Below, one piece after another: positions 1-8,119 of a stretch of 52,229 nt of DNA (within the stretch, counting starts at the first letter, position 1; each line of letters begins with the position of its first letter). Below the pieces are notes generated by a model that was given only the letters and a program-made list of their open reading frames with translations, did no database searches and was not told where the DNA came from. This DNA is from Candidatus Aenigmatarchaeota archaeon. GTDB lineage: Archaea > Aenigmatarchaeota > Aenigmatarchaeia > JACPZZ01. The position numbers were made by a program, and so were the translations under genes. The stretch lies in contig JACPZZ010000029.1 in assembly GCA_016195275.1 (NCBI GenBank), positions 1 through 52,229 of the forward strand. Reading direction: 5' to 3'.

Positions 1-1
1 C

Positions 2-3000
2 GAAGTTGGTTTGAGTGCAACATACCTGTGCCACCGAAGCGCGGTTGACGGAAACTGGAAATGGGAAACACAGGCTGTTGTGCAGGCAGAGGTTGAAAGC
101 GATATATCTGTTTCAGGGATTTGTTCTGATAATTACGACAATAACTGCAACGGGTATATAGATTCTGCGGATGCGAACGATTGCAAAGCGCCTGTTTCTG
201 TCCTCGATTCTGTGGAAGGCGACAGCGCGGCTCCGTTTTTCGATACCATCAACGACGGAACAACAACGGTCAAATTGGCTGTTAATGATTTCCCGGTTGA
301 TACCAGCGAAGTCAGATGCAAATGGTATGTTTTGGAGTCAGGCTACGATGCTGATACGGGTGTTAATTGCGCAAACCCTGACGTATCAAATTTTGTATTT
401 TGCACTTTTGATCCGCTCGGTGATTCCGAAGGGTCTCACACAGGATATGTCGCATGCATTGACGAAAATCTAAACGGTCAGCCTTACACTGACGGCGTTT
501 CGTCCAGGACTTCCAAAAAAATCGACTGGACCGGCGACTGGACCGGACCTGCAGCAAGCTTTGCGAATCCGCCAGACCCGACTGGTGTTCCGTATGATAT
601 TGAAATCGGCTTGTCAGACGCGTTTGCGGGCGTTGACAAGAGCACTGTAAAAATATTTGTCAGCAACAACGGCGGCGCTGATACAGACATAACATCGTCG
701 GTTTCTGTTTCAGGCAACTGCCAGAACGCGGGGGTGAACTGCGCATACAAACGCACTATAATCAAAGGGGGCGCGGAAGCGGCGGATGGAACGCATAAAT
801 TGACAGTAACTTCAAAGGACAACTTAGGAAATTCGCAGCAAGCACCAAACACGTACACTTACATAGTGTCAACATGCAATTTGGATTCTGCTTCAATCGC
901 GCCTTCGGCGGCGTGTAATAAAGCGTTGAACATGTGTTCGGCAGCAGGTGCGGCATGTGCTGGCGGAAACGCGATCGATGTCACTGCGGGATACACGGGG
1001 CTGAATTGCCCGACATCATTCACGGTCCAGGTTGACGCAAAATCTGCTGATAACTTGTGCAATGTGCAGGGCTCGGGCGGGCAGATGGCAGGAATAAGCA
1101 TAACCTGTTCCAACCCGACGCCAAAGTCTACACAGCAAACATGCACAGGAACATGGAATTTGCCGAATCCTGTTCCTCCGGCATGCCAGGGAAAAGCCAT
1201 AACAGCAAAAAGCGGGGTGTGCGACGCGTCCATCGACGGGGTTTACTGTGCAACTCCCACCGGTTCTTTCGGCGCGTGCTATGATACAACTGTACCAATT
1301 ACATCAATAACAGTTAATAGTGGTAGTGATTTTTCATCCTCGCGGACAATAACCGCAACATCATTGTCAGGCAAGGACAACACATACGGTTTGAATTCCT
1401 GCATATTGGGCTGGGCCGATGCGGTAACGACTACGAAAACGTGCGGCGGTTCTGTCGGCGAGGAATGCGCAAGCTTATTTTCGGCGGCAGAAAAGCAGCA
1501 CACCTATGGGACAGACAGCGCATCTGTCGCTGATAAAATTTCCACGTTCAGCTGCACAAACAAAAACACCGTAACTGGAAGCACGTCAGATTCTATAACA
1601 GTGTGCAGCAGCATAGCCGACGCTTCGAATTTGCTGGCTTATGATTCCGCGTCAAAGACAACAACATTATCCGCATCCGCATGGCAGCGGGACAGCACGC
1701 CGTATTTTGAGTGGACCGCTGTAACGTCGCTGTGCGGCGTCACGTATGATGTGCAAGTCGATTCGAACCCTGCGACAACGATAACCACGAATTCATACGC
1801 ACCTGTCGGTTCGTTGTCAGACGCCAAACACACATTCACGGTCACGTCAAAGGACGGGAATAATTTAAGATTGGCGGGAACAGCGCAAACATTCAACCTG
1901 TGGGTCGATACAGCAGCGCCGACAACGTCTATTGATGAAACGATTCCGGCGTGGTTCACTACCGAACCGAACCTTCACCTGTCCTGTTCCGACAGTCCGG
2001 CGGGCGAGAATTCCGGCTGTGGGACAACCCGATACTGCACAGGTTCAGGCTGCGCGCCGGGCACGAATTATAATCCTGCAACAGGAATAACAATCTCATC
2101 CAGCACGGTTCTCGGCTATAGTTCAAGCGATAATGCAGGCAACAATGAAATCACGAGCTACACAACAATAAATGTTGATACAACGCCGCCGTCTGCTGTT
2201 ACCGTATCAGACAGCGGCGCGTTCACAGCATCAACGACAACGCTAACCGCTACATGGACAACCTCGGAGGATGCGCAATCGGGAATATCCTTGTACCAGT
2301 ATGCTGTCGGGACAACATCTGGCGGGACGGATATCAGAGGTTTTACAGATGTGGGGCTCGCGACTTCAGCGACTATTACAGGCTTGGCTTTGCTGAATGA
2401 AAACACCTATTACATTACAGTAAGATCAAAGAACGGCGCCGGATTGTTCAGCACGCCGGCTTCAACTGACGGTATAACCGTAGATACTGAAGGACCTACA
2501 GGCGTTAATGCCGTAACAGTGGAAAATTCTTTTGGAAGCTATTCGTCAAGCCCATTCGCGGCATTTACAGGCAGCATTGCGGATGCGTTGTCAGGCGTAA
2601 ATAGAGGGACATGCGGATATACAATAGATGACAGTGTATGGGGTGCCGCAATATGGAATGCTACTGACAGCAGTTGCAAAGAATCGGATATTGCCTGTAC
2701 TGACGGCCAATCGCTTACGGTTAAGATGCGCGTATCCGATAATCTTGATACCTATTCAGCAACATCGCCTGCAATAAGTAAAATATGCGACGCCACAACG
2801 CCTGTTATCGAGTCAATAATTCCTGGTACCGGGGAAACGCGCCGTACTTCGTCCAAAGACGTAGGATTTTCTGTTACAGCCAAGGATGCCAAATCGGGAA
2901 TGTCGGCAATTGAATGGATTCTATTTGTCAATGATGTGGACAAGGGGTCATTATTTAAGAAATGTGATGGCGGCACAGGCGTTTCGGTTACATGCACGTT

Positions 3001-4891
3001 TCAGTCCGGCCTGACCGAGATGACCTCCTGTGCATCGCAGAGTTCGCCTGAAACATGCAGTTTTGCGCCCAAGTCTGGTAAAAGTTATTGGCTTTCAGTT
3101 GAAGCTCAAACAGGTTCCGGTACAGGGACAATATCGTTGGAAATGGCGAGTCCAGGAGATACTGTAGAGACAACTGATACCGCAGTAGTGACTCCTGCGC
3201 CAACCGGGTTTACGTGCGCTGATGCAACAGACCTTGGTTCGATCAGCCCAGGCGGAACTATTTCGCAATCAACTAATAATTTGGATGCCAGCAGCCTTGT
3301 AAATAAACAATTGTTCAAATTCACTACAAACGCAGACACGGCGTTAACGTTAACACTTACGTCTCCTGATGGCGCGGATTTCGATGCGAAGATTTACTAT
3401 GGAGATTGTCCAAATGTGAAAAATGGTGATAAAATACGTGTGGACATCTTAGCTGGTGATCATGTAGATACGTGGTCTGATGTTGCATCGTCCGGCGAAT
3501 GGATCATCGATTTTGATATCCCAGGAGTCTCAGATATATCGCCCACTGTTGCTACGTTTAACGTGCAAACAAATTATTCTGCGGTGGCTAAGTCTCAAAC
3601 TGGCAAAACAATAGTATCGTGTGATCTTTTGGTAAATGGGGTTAAAGTTGATGATATGGTTCTGACAGCCGGAACTGCAGAAGATGGTACGTGGACAGGA
3701 CGGTATACAATAACCTCGCCGGCAATTATTTTCATGAGGGCGCAATGCACAGACAGCGCCGGCAATAAAGGTGATGGTTTAGATGTTTTGGTATCATTGG
3801 CCACAGATTTAAAAAGCGGCGTGAACCTTCTTATAGACAAGCCTCCAGTATTTTCACAACCTCTGTTTAAAAGCCTCCCTCCGGTACGAATCATTAAAAG
3901 CCTTTCTACAAGGGTTATAACTGAAATCAAAAGCCTCCCTCCGGTGTCTCGAGACATACCTCATGCACTTATGCTACCTATCACACGTACTCATTCTAAA
4001 ATCACAAACCAGTCCTCAAAAAACATATCTTCTCAGTTATTACCTATCTCTCAAATCCTTAAAAGCCTCCCTCCGGTGTCAGAAAACATATCTTCTCAAC
4101 TATTACCTATTTCCGAAATCAAAAGCCTCCCTCCCGAATCTGTAATTATCGTCAATCTAGAAAAAGGTGACATCACAAATATAACAGCTTATTACAAATT
4201 ACTTGGCGAAGCCCCGGAAAGAGAGGCTATAAAGGGAGCGAAATGTTGGATATCTGCCAGTAATTTCAATGACCCGGCAAAAGGCATAGTTGGAGCAAAT
4301 CTGAAAGGTTTGGATAACGGCTACTACACATATTCATTCGAAGCTCCAACGATCTCTGGTTTATATGGTTATACGGTTTCATGCGCTAAAAGAGGTTATC
4401 AAACCAGCTCTAATTCAGGCTCTTTTTTTGTATTAGGATGTGAAGGAGTGGTATGCATTAAAGTCACGCCTAAGGATACTGCAGCAATACTCACACTGGG
4501 AAAAACGCAAACAATAAGCCTTCAATTAAAGAACAGGGCAGACGATACTCGGAAATATTCGATATCGCTGATTTCTTCGGACCCTAAGGTGCTGACAGAG
4601 ATATCGCCTACCCAAATAACATTAGCAAACGGTGAAATAAAAACAGTAAAAGTTTTGCTTACTTCACTGGTACTGGATGAGCGACAGATAATACAGAACA
4701 TAAAAGTCGAGAATATCGCTACTAATGCTGATTTTGAAGTATCGTCTATAAGAATAGCAATAGCCATAAGCACGCTTCCTGAAATAGGCGCTGTTGAAGT
4801 GGTTGCGATTTTTGCGCTAGCAGCGCTTATCGTCTACCTGAAATCCAAAAACAAAAAACACGCAAAAAAGAGTGGTAAGAGAAGGCGATAA
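2..4891 (+). CDS. Giant Cys/Ser/Thr-rich surface protein, 5' partial
   Basis: The frame is open to the left edge, so the true start lies outside; the first in-window alternative start is a TTG at 11. About 1,630 residues are visible. Near the left end (121-185) an Asp/Asn/Cys pattern resembles MopE-type putative metal-binding motifs. It is followed by many Ig/FN3-like segments opened by linkers such as VDTTPPSAVTVS, VDTAAPTTS and VDTEGPT. Residues about 1286-1376 are a low-complexity linker with repeated KSLPPV and NISSQLLPIS units. The C-terminus has one membrane helix (about residues 1590-1610) and a Lys/Arg-rich tail. I infer a membrane-anchored extracellular adhesin or stalk protein with the basic tail inside. 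Many paired cysteines suggest disulfides. The exact domain family cannot be named by eye. Confidence 0.85.
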   Translation, partial: EVGLSATYLCHRSAVDGNWKWETQAVVQAEVESDISVSGICSDNYDNNCNGYIDSADANDCKAPVSVLDSVEGDSAAPFFDTINDGTTTVKLAVNDFPVDTSEVRCKWYVLESGYDADTGVNCANPDVSNFVFCTFDPLGDSEGSHTGYVACIDENLNGQPYTDGVSSRTSKKIDWTGDWTGPAASFANPPDPTGVPYDIEIGLSDAFAGVDKSTVKIFVSNNGGADTDITSSVSVSGNCQNAGVNCAYKRTIIKGGAEAADGTHKLTVTSKDNLGNSQQAPNTYTYIVSTCNLDSASIAPSAACNKALNMCSAAGAACAGGNAIDVTAGYTGLNCPTSFTVQVDAKSADNLCNVQGSGGQMAGISITCSNPTPKSTQQTCTGTWNLPNPVPPACQGKAITAKSGVCDASIDGVYCATPTGSFGACYDTTVPITSITVNSGSDFSSSRTITATSLSGKDNTYGLNSCILGWADAVTTTKTCGGSVGEECASLFSAAEKQHTYGTDSASVADKISTFSCTNKNTVTGSTSDSITVCSSIADASNLLAYDSASKTTTLSASAWQRDSTPYFEWTAVTSLCGVTYDVQVDSNPATTITTNSYAPVGSLSDAKHTFTVTSKDGNNLRLAGTAQTFNLWVDTAAPTTSIDETIPAWFTTEPNLHLSCSDSPAGENSGCGTTRYCTGSGCAPGTNYNPATGITISSSTVLGYSSSDNAGNNEITSYTTINVDTTPPSAVTVSDSGAFTASTTTLTATWTTSEDAQSGISLYQYAVGTTSGGTDIRGFTDVGLATSATITGLALLNENTYYITVRSKNGAGLFSTPASTDGITVDTEGPTGVNAVTVENSFGSYSSSPFAAFTGSIADALSGVNRGTCGYTIDDSVWGAAIWNATDSSCKESDIACTDGQSLTVKMRVSDNLDTYSATSPAISKICDATTPVIESIIPGTGETRRTSSKDVGFSVTAKDAKSGMSAIEWILFVNDVDKGSLFKKCDGGTGVSVTCTFQSGLTEMTSCASQSSPETCSFAPKSGKSYWLSVEAQTGSGTGTISLEMASPGDTVETTDTAVVTPAPTGFTCADATDLGSISPGGTISQSTNNLDASSLVNKQLFKFTTNADTALTLTLTSPDGADFDAKIYYGDCPNVKNGDKIRVDILAGDHVDTWSDVASSGEWIIDFDIPGVSDISPTVATFNVQTNYSAVAKSQTGKTIVSCDLLVNGVKVDDMVLTAGTAEDGTWTGRYTITSPAIIFMRAQCTDSAGNKGDGLDVLVSLATDLKSGVNLLIDKPPVFSQPLFKSLPPVRIIKSLSTRVITEIKSLPPVSRDIPHALMLPITRTHSKITNQSSKNISSQLLPISQILKSLPPVSENISSQLLPISEIKSLPPESVIIVNLEKGDITNITAYYKLLGEAPEREAIKGAKCWISASNFNDPAKGIVGANLKGLDNGYYTYSFEAPTISGLYGYTVSCAKRGYQTSSNSGSFFVLGCEGVVCIKVTPKDTAAILTLGKTQTISLQLKNRADDTRKYSISLISSDPKVLTEISPTQITLANGEIKTVKVLLTSLVLDERQIIQNIKVENIATNADFEVSSIRIAIAISTLPEIGAVEVVAIFALAALIVYLKSKNKKHAKKSGKRRR
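3869..4135 (+). repeat. 60-bp-period repeats inside the surface protein gene
   Basis: The 17-mer AAAAGCCTCCCTCCGGT occurs at 3869-3885, 3929-3945 and 4061-4077, with a shortened copy at 4121-4135 and a degenerate one near 3895. Copies 1-2 and 3-4 are each 60 bp apart. A second unit beginning AAACATATCTTCTCA occurs near 4022 and 4085, giving composite repeats that encode NISSQLLPIS and KSLPPV. They lie in frame between the Ig-like region and the membrane-proximal domain. Expansion and contraction in 60-bp steps (20 codons) would keep the frame and change stalk length. Confidence 0.8.
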
Positions 4892-4896
4892 CCACC

Positions 4897-5424
4897 ATGC
4901 CACTCGCTGTTACCCATGTTTTATTGACAGTGATAGCCGTGGACCTTTACAGGGATTATGTCACAAAGCATAAGAAATATTTCACACTGCATACGATTTT
5001 CGTGGCAGGAGTTGCAGGCTTGCTTCCGGATATCGACATACCATTGACCTGGGTTTTAAACGTTTTGATCCCGGGTTCAATGCCTGCAATATTAGCGCAC
5101 GGCGGTTTGACGCACACGCCTTTTTTTGGGCTCGTTTTTTTGTTGCCGGCGTTCTACCTTTGGAAGGATAAGGAACATAAAAAAGCGATGTATTTTTTCG
5201 TGATAACATTCGGAGTCTTATTTCATATATTTTTAGACTTTTTGCTTGGCGGCGGCATGCGCGAGGGTATAATGGTTTTTTGGCCTTTGTCGGCGGATAC
5301 GTTCAAAATACACATCCTGTCAAAACTCGGACTTGTTGATGTGCCGCAGGGGCTTGACGCCCTGATACTCCTTTTATGGCTCTACCGCGAGGAAAGAAGG
5401 CATAAAATCAAGGATTTCATATAA
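4897..5424 (+). CDS. Membrane-bound metal-dependent hydrolase-like protein (YdjM/DUF457 type)
   Basis: 175 residues, ATG start 5 nt after the surface protein stop, so the two are probably co-transcribed. The N-terminus MPLAVTHVLL, the segment GLLPDIDIP (about residues 40-48), HGGLTHTP (about 68-75) and FHIFLDFLLGG (about 108-118) match the His/Asp pattern and hydrophobic helices of the YdjM/DUF457 family. Those proteins are annotated as inner-membrane metal-dependent hydrolases. Four or so membrane segments are visible. The substrate is unknown. The family call is from motif resemblance. Confidence 0.75.
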   Translation: MPLAVTHVLLTVIAVDLYRDYVTKHKKYFTLHTIFVAGVAGLLPDIDIPLTWVLNVLIPGSMPAILAHGGLTHTPFFGLVFLLPAFYLWKDKEHKKAMYFFVITFGVLFHIFLDFLLGGGMREGIMVFWPLSADTFKIHILSKLGLVDVPQGLDALILLLWLYREERRHKIKDFI

Positions 5425-5459
5425 ATTTACGGATTTTTCAACAAAGCCACGTCTGCCGA

Positions 5460-5473
5460 AAACCTTAAATATA
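5460..5473 (+). promoter_or_regulatory. TATA box of 5S rRNA
   Basis: AACCTTAAATATAC lies about 25 nt upstream of the predicted 5S 5' end, the normal archaeal box A spacing. Confidence 0.6.
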
Positions 5474-5490
5474 CGCTATATTATAATATG

Positions 5491-5619
5491 GTCTGGCTGG
5501 CGGCCAAAGCGGAAGGGAAACATCCGTACCCATATCGAACACGGCAATTAAGACTTCCTGCGATCTAAGCTGTAGTTGGATGCAATATCCTGCGAAACTT
5601 AGGACGCTGCCTGCCGCCT
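5491..5619 (+). rRNA. rrf: 5S ribosomal RNA
   Basis: The segment GGCGGCCAAAGCGG is followed by the highly conserved CATCCGTACCC and CGAACACGG blocks, which are diagnostic of 5S rRNA. The 5' strand at 5494-5504 pairs with 5606-5616 to close helix I with one mismatch. A T-run at 5619-5623 follows the 3' end and could terminate transcription. No 16S or 23S gene is adjacent, so this 5S is unlinked from the other rRNAs within this window and sits beside tRNA genes. Ends are accurate to a few nucleotides. Confidence 0.92.
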
Positions 5620-5709
5620 TTTTAAAAAAAGGTCAAGTAAAAATGTTCATCCGCCGGTGGTAAATTATTATAAAAAAATCTGATTTGGTTGCAATTTCTG
5701 TTAAGCAAA

Positions 5710-5951
5710 GCCTGGGTAGTGTAGCGGTCTACCACGCGGGACTGTCAAATAAAATCCCTTTCTTTTTCGAAGAAAGGTCTTTTAAACAAAGGAAACCTTT
5801 GGTTCCCTTGCACAGTTTTGCTGTTGCAAAACCTGTGACCCCAAAGAAAACGAACGATCATACAGGGAAAGATAGACCGGTAAGAAAACCGCAGGTTTTC
5901 TTGCGGTACAGAACTCCCGTAACCCGGGTTCAAATCCCGGCCCAGGCGCCA
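5710..5951 (+). tRNA. tRNA-Asp (GTC) with a 166-nt intron and encoded CCA
   Basis: Exon 1 (5710-5747) gives acceptor GCCTGGG, a D-arm and the anticodon arm ending in GTC-A37. Exon 2 (5914-5951) gives CTCCCG, the T-arm with loop TTCAAAT, acceptor CCCAGGC, G73 and CCA. The intron 5748-5913 sits at canonical position 37/38. A textbook BHB is visible: exon CTGT (32-35) pairs with intron ACAG (5908-5911), with 3-nt bulges CA|A and AA|C marking the cuts. The intron holds several short hairpins, for example a perfect 9-bp stem at 5882-5902. Confidence 0.93.
5748..5913 (+). repeat. Hairpin array filling the tRNA-Asp intron
   Basis: Hairpins in order: 5758-5776 (7 bp), 5787-5801 (6 bp), 5811-5836 (TTTTGC/GCAAAA core, imperfect outside) and 5882-5902 (9 bp, loop GCA). 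The last stem, AAGAAAACC/GGTTTTCTT, belongs to the AAAACC/GGTTTT family that recurs elsewhere in the window. Confidence 0.7.
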
Positions 5952-5959
5952 AACCATAT

Positions 5960-6008
5960 ATTAGAAAACCATTCAGGTTTTCTAATTGAGAAAACCGCGG
6001 GTTTTTCC
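5960..6008 (+). repeat. Two hairpins between tRNA-Asp and tRNA-Lys
   Basis: 5960-5986 is a perfect 11-bp hairpin, stem ATTAGAAAACC with loop ATTCA. 5988-6008 is a GAAAACC-type hairpin with loop GCG. The first stem is identical to that of the hairpin at 29836-29860, which has a different loop (TTG). They lie outside the mature tRNAs, in what is probably the shared precursor. Confidence 0.75.
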
Positions 6009-6092
6009 AATCACCAGAAAGATTACATGAAACATTCAAAACGAACCGAAAATGCAATATCAAAATTAAATTTGATGTTCGATTCGTTTTAC

Positions 6093-6378
6093 GGGCCCGT
6101 AACTCAGCCTGGTAGAGTATCGGGCTTTTAAGCGAGTTGTCGGATGAAACAGGAAGTAAACTGAAGTATACCAATGGTATGCTTCGGTCTGAACCTGTTT
6201 CGATCAGCAAAAGTTTAAAAGAGCTGAGACCGTTCAAACTTTGAGACAAAGTTTGATCAAAGGGGGCGGTTTATGATCAAAAATCAAAACAGATATGAAA
6301 AATCAGAAATAATTGATATCAGTTTTGATTTTACGTAAAGAAACCCGAGAGTCGTGGGTTCAAATCCCGCCGGGCCCA
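6093..6378 (+). tRNA. tRNA-Lys (TTT) with a 212-nt intron
   Basis: Exon 1 (6093-6130) gives GGGCCCG, D-stem ACTC/GAGT, anticodon stem TCGGG and loop C-T-TTT-A37. Exon 2 (6343-6378) gives A38, CCCGA, variable GAGTC, T-stem GTGGG/CCCGC with loop TTCAAAT, acceptor CGGGCCC and A73. CCA is not encoded. The BHB is complete: exon CTTT pairs with intron AAAG (6337-6340), bulges TA|A and AA|A. The intron (6131-6342) contains long stems at 6146-6201 (with a nested 12-bp stem at 6161-6187), 6234-6256 (perfect 10 bp) and 6280-6332. rpoH begins 18 nt after this tRNA. Confidence 0.93.
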
Positions 6379-6396
6379 AAATTCGGAGAGGTTGGA

Positions 6397-6645
6397 ATGA
6401 AAGAAGAGATCAAAATCACGAGCCATTTTGTTGTACCAAAACATGAGATATTGACGCCGGATGAAATAAAAGTTCTTCTGGACAAGTTCAAAATTTCCAT
6501 AAACCAGTTACCCAGGATTGCGGAAGACGATGTTGTAGTAAAAGAAATAGGGGCCAGTGTAGGCGATGTCCTTAAAATTACAAGAGCTTCGCTTACGGCA
6601 GGCGTTTCCCAGTATTACCGGTTGGTTGTGAGGGAACAGCTATGA
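6397..6645 (+). CDS. rpoH: DNA-directed RNA polymerase subunit H (RPB5 C-terminal homologue)
   Basis: 82 residues. The core VVPKHEILTPDEIKVLLDKF followed by INQLPRI matches archaeal RpoH, which binds the jaw of RNA polymerase near the downstream DNA. I chose the ATG at 6397, which gives the family's usual length of about 80; an upstream in-frame extension runs into tRNA-Lys. It overlaps rpoB2 by 4 nt (ATGA). There is no room for a promoter between tRNA-Lys (ends 6378) and this gene, so transcription must start within or before the tRNA. Confidence 0.93.
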   Translation: MKEEIKITSHFVVPKHEILTPDEIKVLLDKFKISINQLPRIAEDDVVVKEIGASVGDVLKITRASLTAGVSQYYRLVVREQL

Positions 6646-8114
6646 ATTCTAAGTTATTAATGGGTTCGTTTGCGAAAGAAAGAGGATTTGTAAAATACCA
6701 ACTGGAGTCTTTCAGCGATTTTGTAAGTTTCAGACTCCAAAAAATCATCACGCAGATAAACGAGATAAAACCTGAAGTTCCTGAATTAAACCTGAAAATA
6801 AAACTGGGTAAAATAAAGCTGGGCAAGCCTTCGGTAAAAGAGGCGGACGGCGCTGTAAGAACCGTTTTCCCGATGGAAGCCCGTTTGAGAAATTTAACTT
6901 ATGCGGCGCCGCTTTTTGTCGAGATGACGCAGGTCATCAACGACATAGAAGAAAGGCCTGTGATGGTCCATATCGGAGATTTGCCTGTGATGGTAAAATC
7001 CGGATTGTGCTCCACTACGGGACTTTCGGAACAGGAGTTGGTCGATGTAGGAGAAGACCCTCAGGATCCGGGCGCATACTTTATAGTAAACGGAACCGAA
7101 CGTGCACTGGTTTTGGTGGAGGAAATATCCCCGAACAGGATAATATTGGAAAAGAAAGAGGGGAGCGTGACCGGCGTAGCCAGAATAAATTCAGAAAAAG
7201 ATGGTTTCGTGCAGAGGCATATAGTAGAGATGAAGCAGGACGGCATAATCACGGCTTCTTTTGCAAATGTGCATAAAATACCTATCATAATCTTGCTCAA
7301 GGCATTGGGCTTGGAGACGGACAAAGACATCATATCGTCCGTATCCAGCGACGCCCAGGTGGGAGAGGAATTTTATCCGAACATTTACGAGAGCGATGTG
7401 AAAAAAGTAGAGGACGCTCTGGACGGGATAGGAAAACATTTGAAGGTCGCTCCGGAATACAGAAAGTCCAGGGCCGAACAGGTGATAGATCGTTACTTAT
7501 TGCCTCATATAGGCCAGAAACCCGAGAACAGGCTAGAAAAGGCAAAATATCTTTCAAAAGTTGCCAAGAAGCTAATAGACCTGAAGATGGGAAAGGTTGT
7601 AGAGGACGATTTAGACCATTATTCCAACAAGAGATTGAGGATGTCCGGCGATCTGCTTGAATTGTTGTTCAGGTCAATACTCCTTGGAAGATGGGGGTTG
7701 ATAACAAGAATCTGTTACAATTACCAAAAGCTTGCCAAGAGAGGAAAAGTTCCTTCGGTCCAATCCGTAGTGGAATCGAATGTGTTGACAAACCAATTGG
7801 CATCCTCGCTGGCAACAGGAGCCTGGGTAGGCGGACGAACCGGCGTTTCACAAAGACTCGAAAGGGGAAATTTCATAAGGACGCTTTCACATTTACGCAA
7901 TGTATTATCACCGTTGACGACAACGCAGGAACATTTCGAGGCAAGAGAACTGCATTTGACGCACTGGGGTCGTTTATGCCCGTCAGAAACGCCTGAAGGG
8001 CCGTCTATCGGATTGAGAAAATACCTTTCGATAATGGCCGAAGCGACGCCGGGTATGAATGAAAAAGAAAGCAAAGATCTGTTGGATTCGCTGAATATAG
8101 AAAACCCTGTTTGA
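6642..8114 (+). CDS. rpoB2: RNA polymerase subunit B'' (N-terminal half of beta)
   Basis: 490 residues, the archaeal split-beta N-terminal half. Landmarks are HIGDLPVMVKSGLC (about residues 110-123), DPGAYFIVNGTERAL (about 140-155), and GGRTGVSQRLERGNF followed by SHLRNVLSP near residues 396-425. It ends with HWGRLCPSETPEGPSIGL, part of the conserved beta core. It overlaps rpoH by 4 nt and stops 5 nt before the chosen rpoB1 ATG, consistent with coupled translation. The B''/B' split is typical of many euryarchaea. Confidence 0.97.
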   Translation: MNSKLLMGSFAKERGFVKYQLESFSDFVSFRLQKIITQINEIKPEVPELNLKIKLGKIKLGKPSVKEADGAVRTVFPMEARLRNLTYAAPLFVEMTQVINDIEERPVMVHIGDLPVMVKSGLCSTTGLSEQELVDVGEDPQDPGAYFIVNGTERALVLVEEISPNRIILEKKEGSVTGVARINSEKDGFVQRHIVEMKQDGIITASFANVHKIPIIILLKALGLETDKDIISSVSSDAQVGEEFYPNIYESDVKKVEDALDGIGKHLKVAPEYRKSRAEQVIDRYLLPHIGQKPENRLEKAKYLSKVAKKLIDLKMGKVVEDDLDHYSNKRLRMSGDLLELLFRSILLGRWGLITRICYNYQKLAKRGKVPSVQSVVESNVLTNQLASSLATGAWVGGRTGVSQRLERGNFIRTLSHLRNVLSPLTTTQEHFEARELHLTHWGRLCPSETPEGPSIGLRKYLSIMAEATPGMNEKESKDLLDSLNIENPV

Positions 8115-8119
8115 TATTT

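Noticed and set aside
3869-4135. CRISPR-like repeats with spacers
   Set aside because: Repeats are 17 nt, only three to four copies, irregular spacing (43 and 115 nt), and in frame in a coding region with conserved flanking units.
5685-6249. Overlapping long reading frames on both strands across 5.7-6.2 kb
   Set aside because: They cover tRNA-Asp, its intron and tRNA-Lys and encode no recognisable protein.
6131-6342. A box C/D guide RNA in the tRNA-Lys intron, as in archaeal tRNA-Trp introns
   Set aside because: A GGATGAA and a CTGA can be found, but they are not in the needed C-D'-C'-D order or spacing; the region is better explained by nested hairpins.
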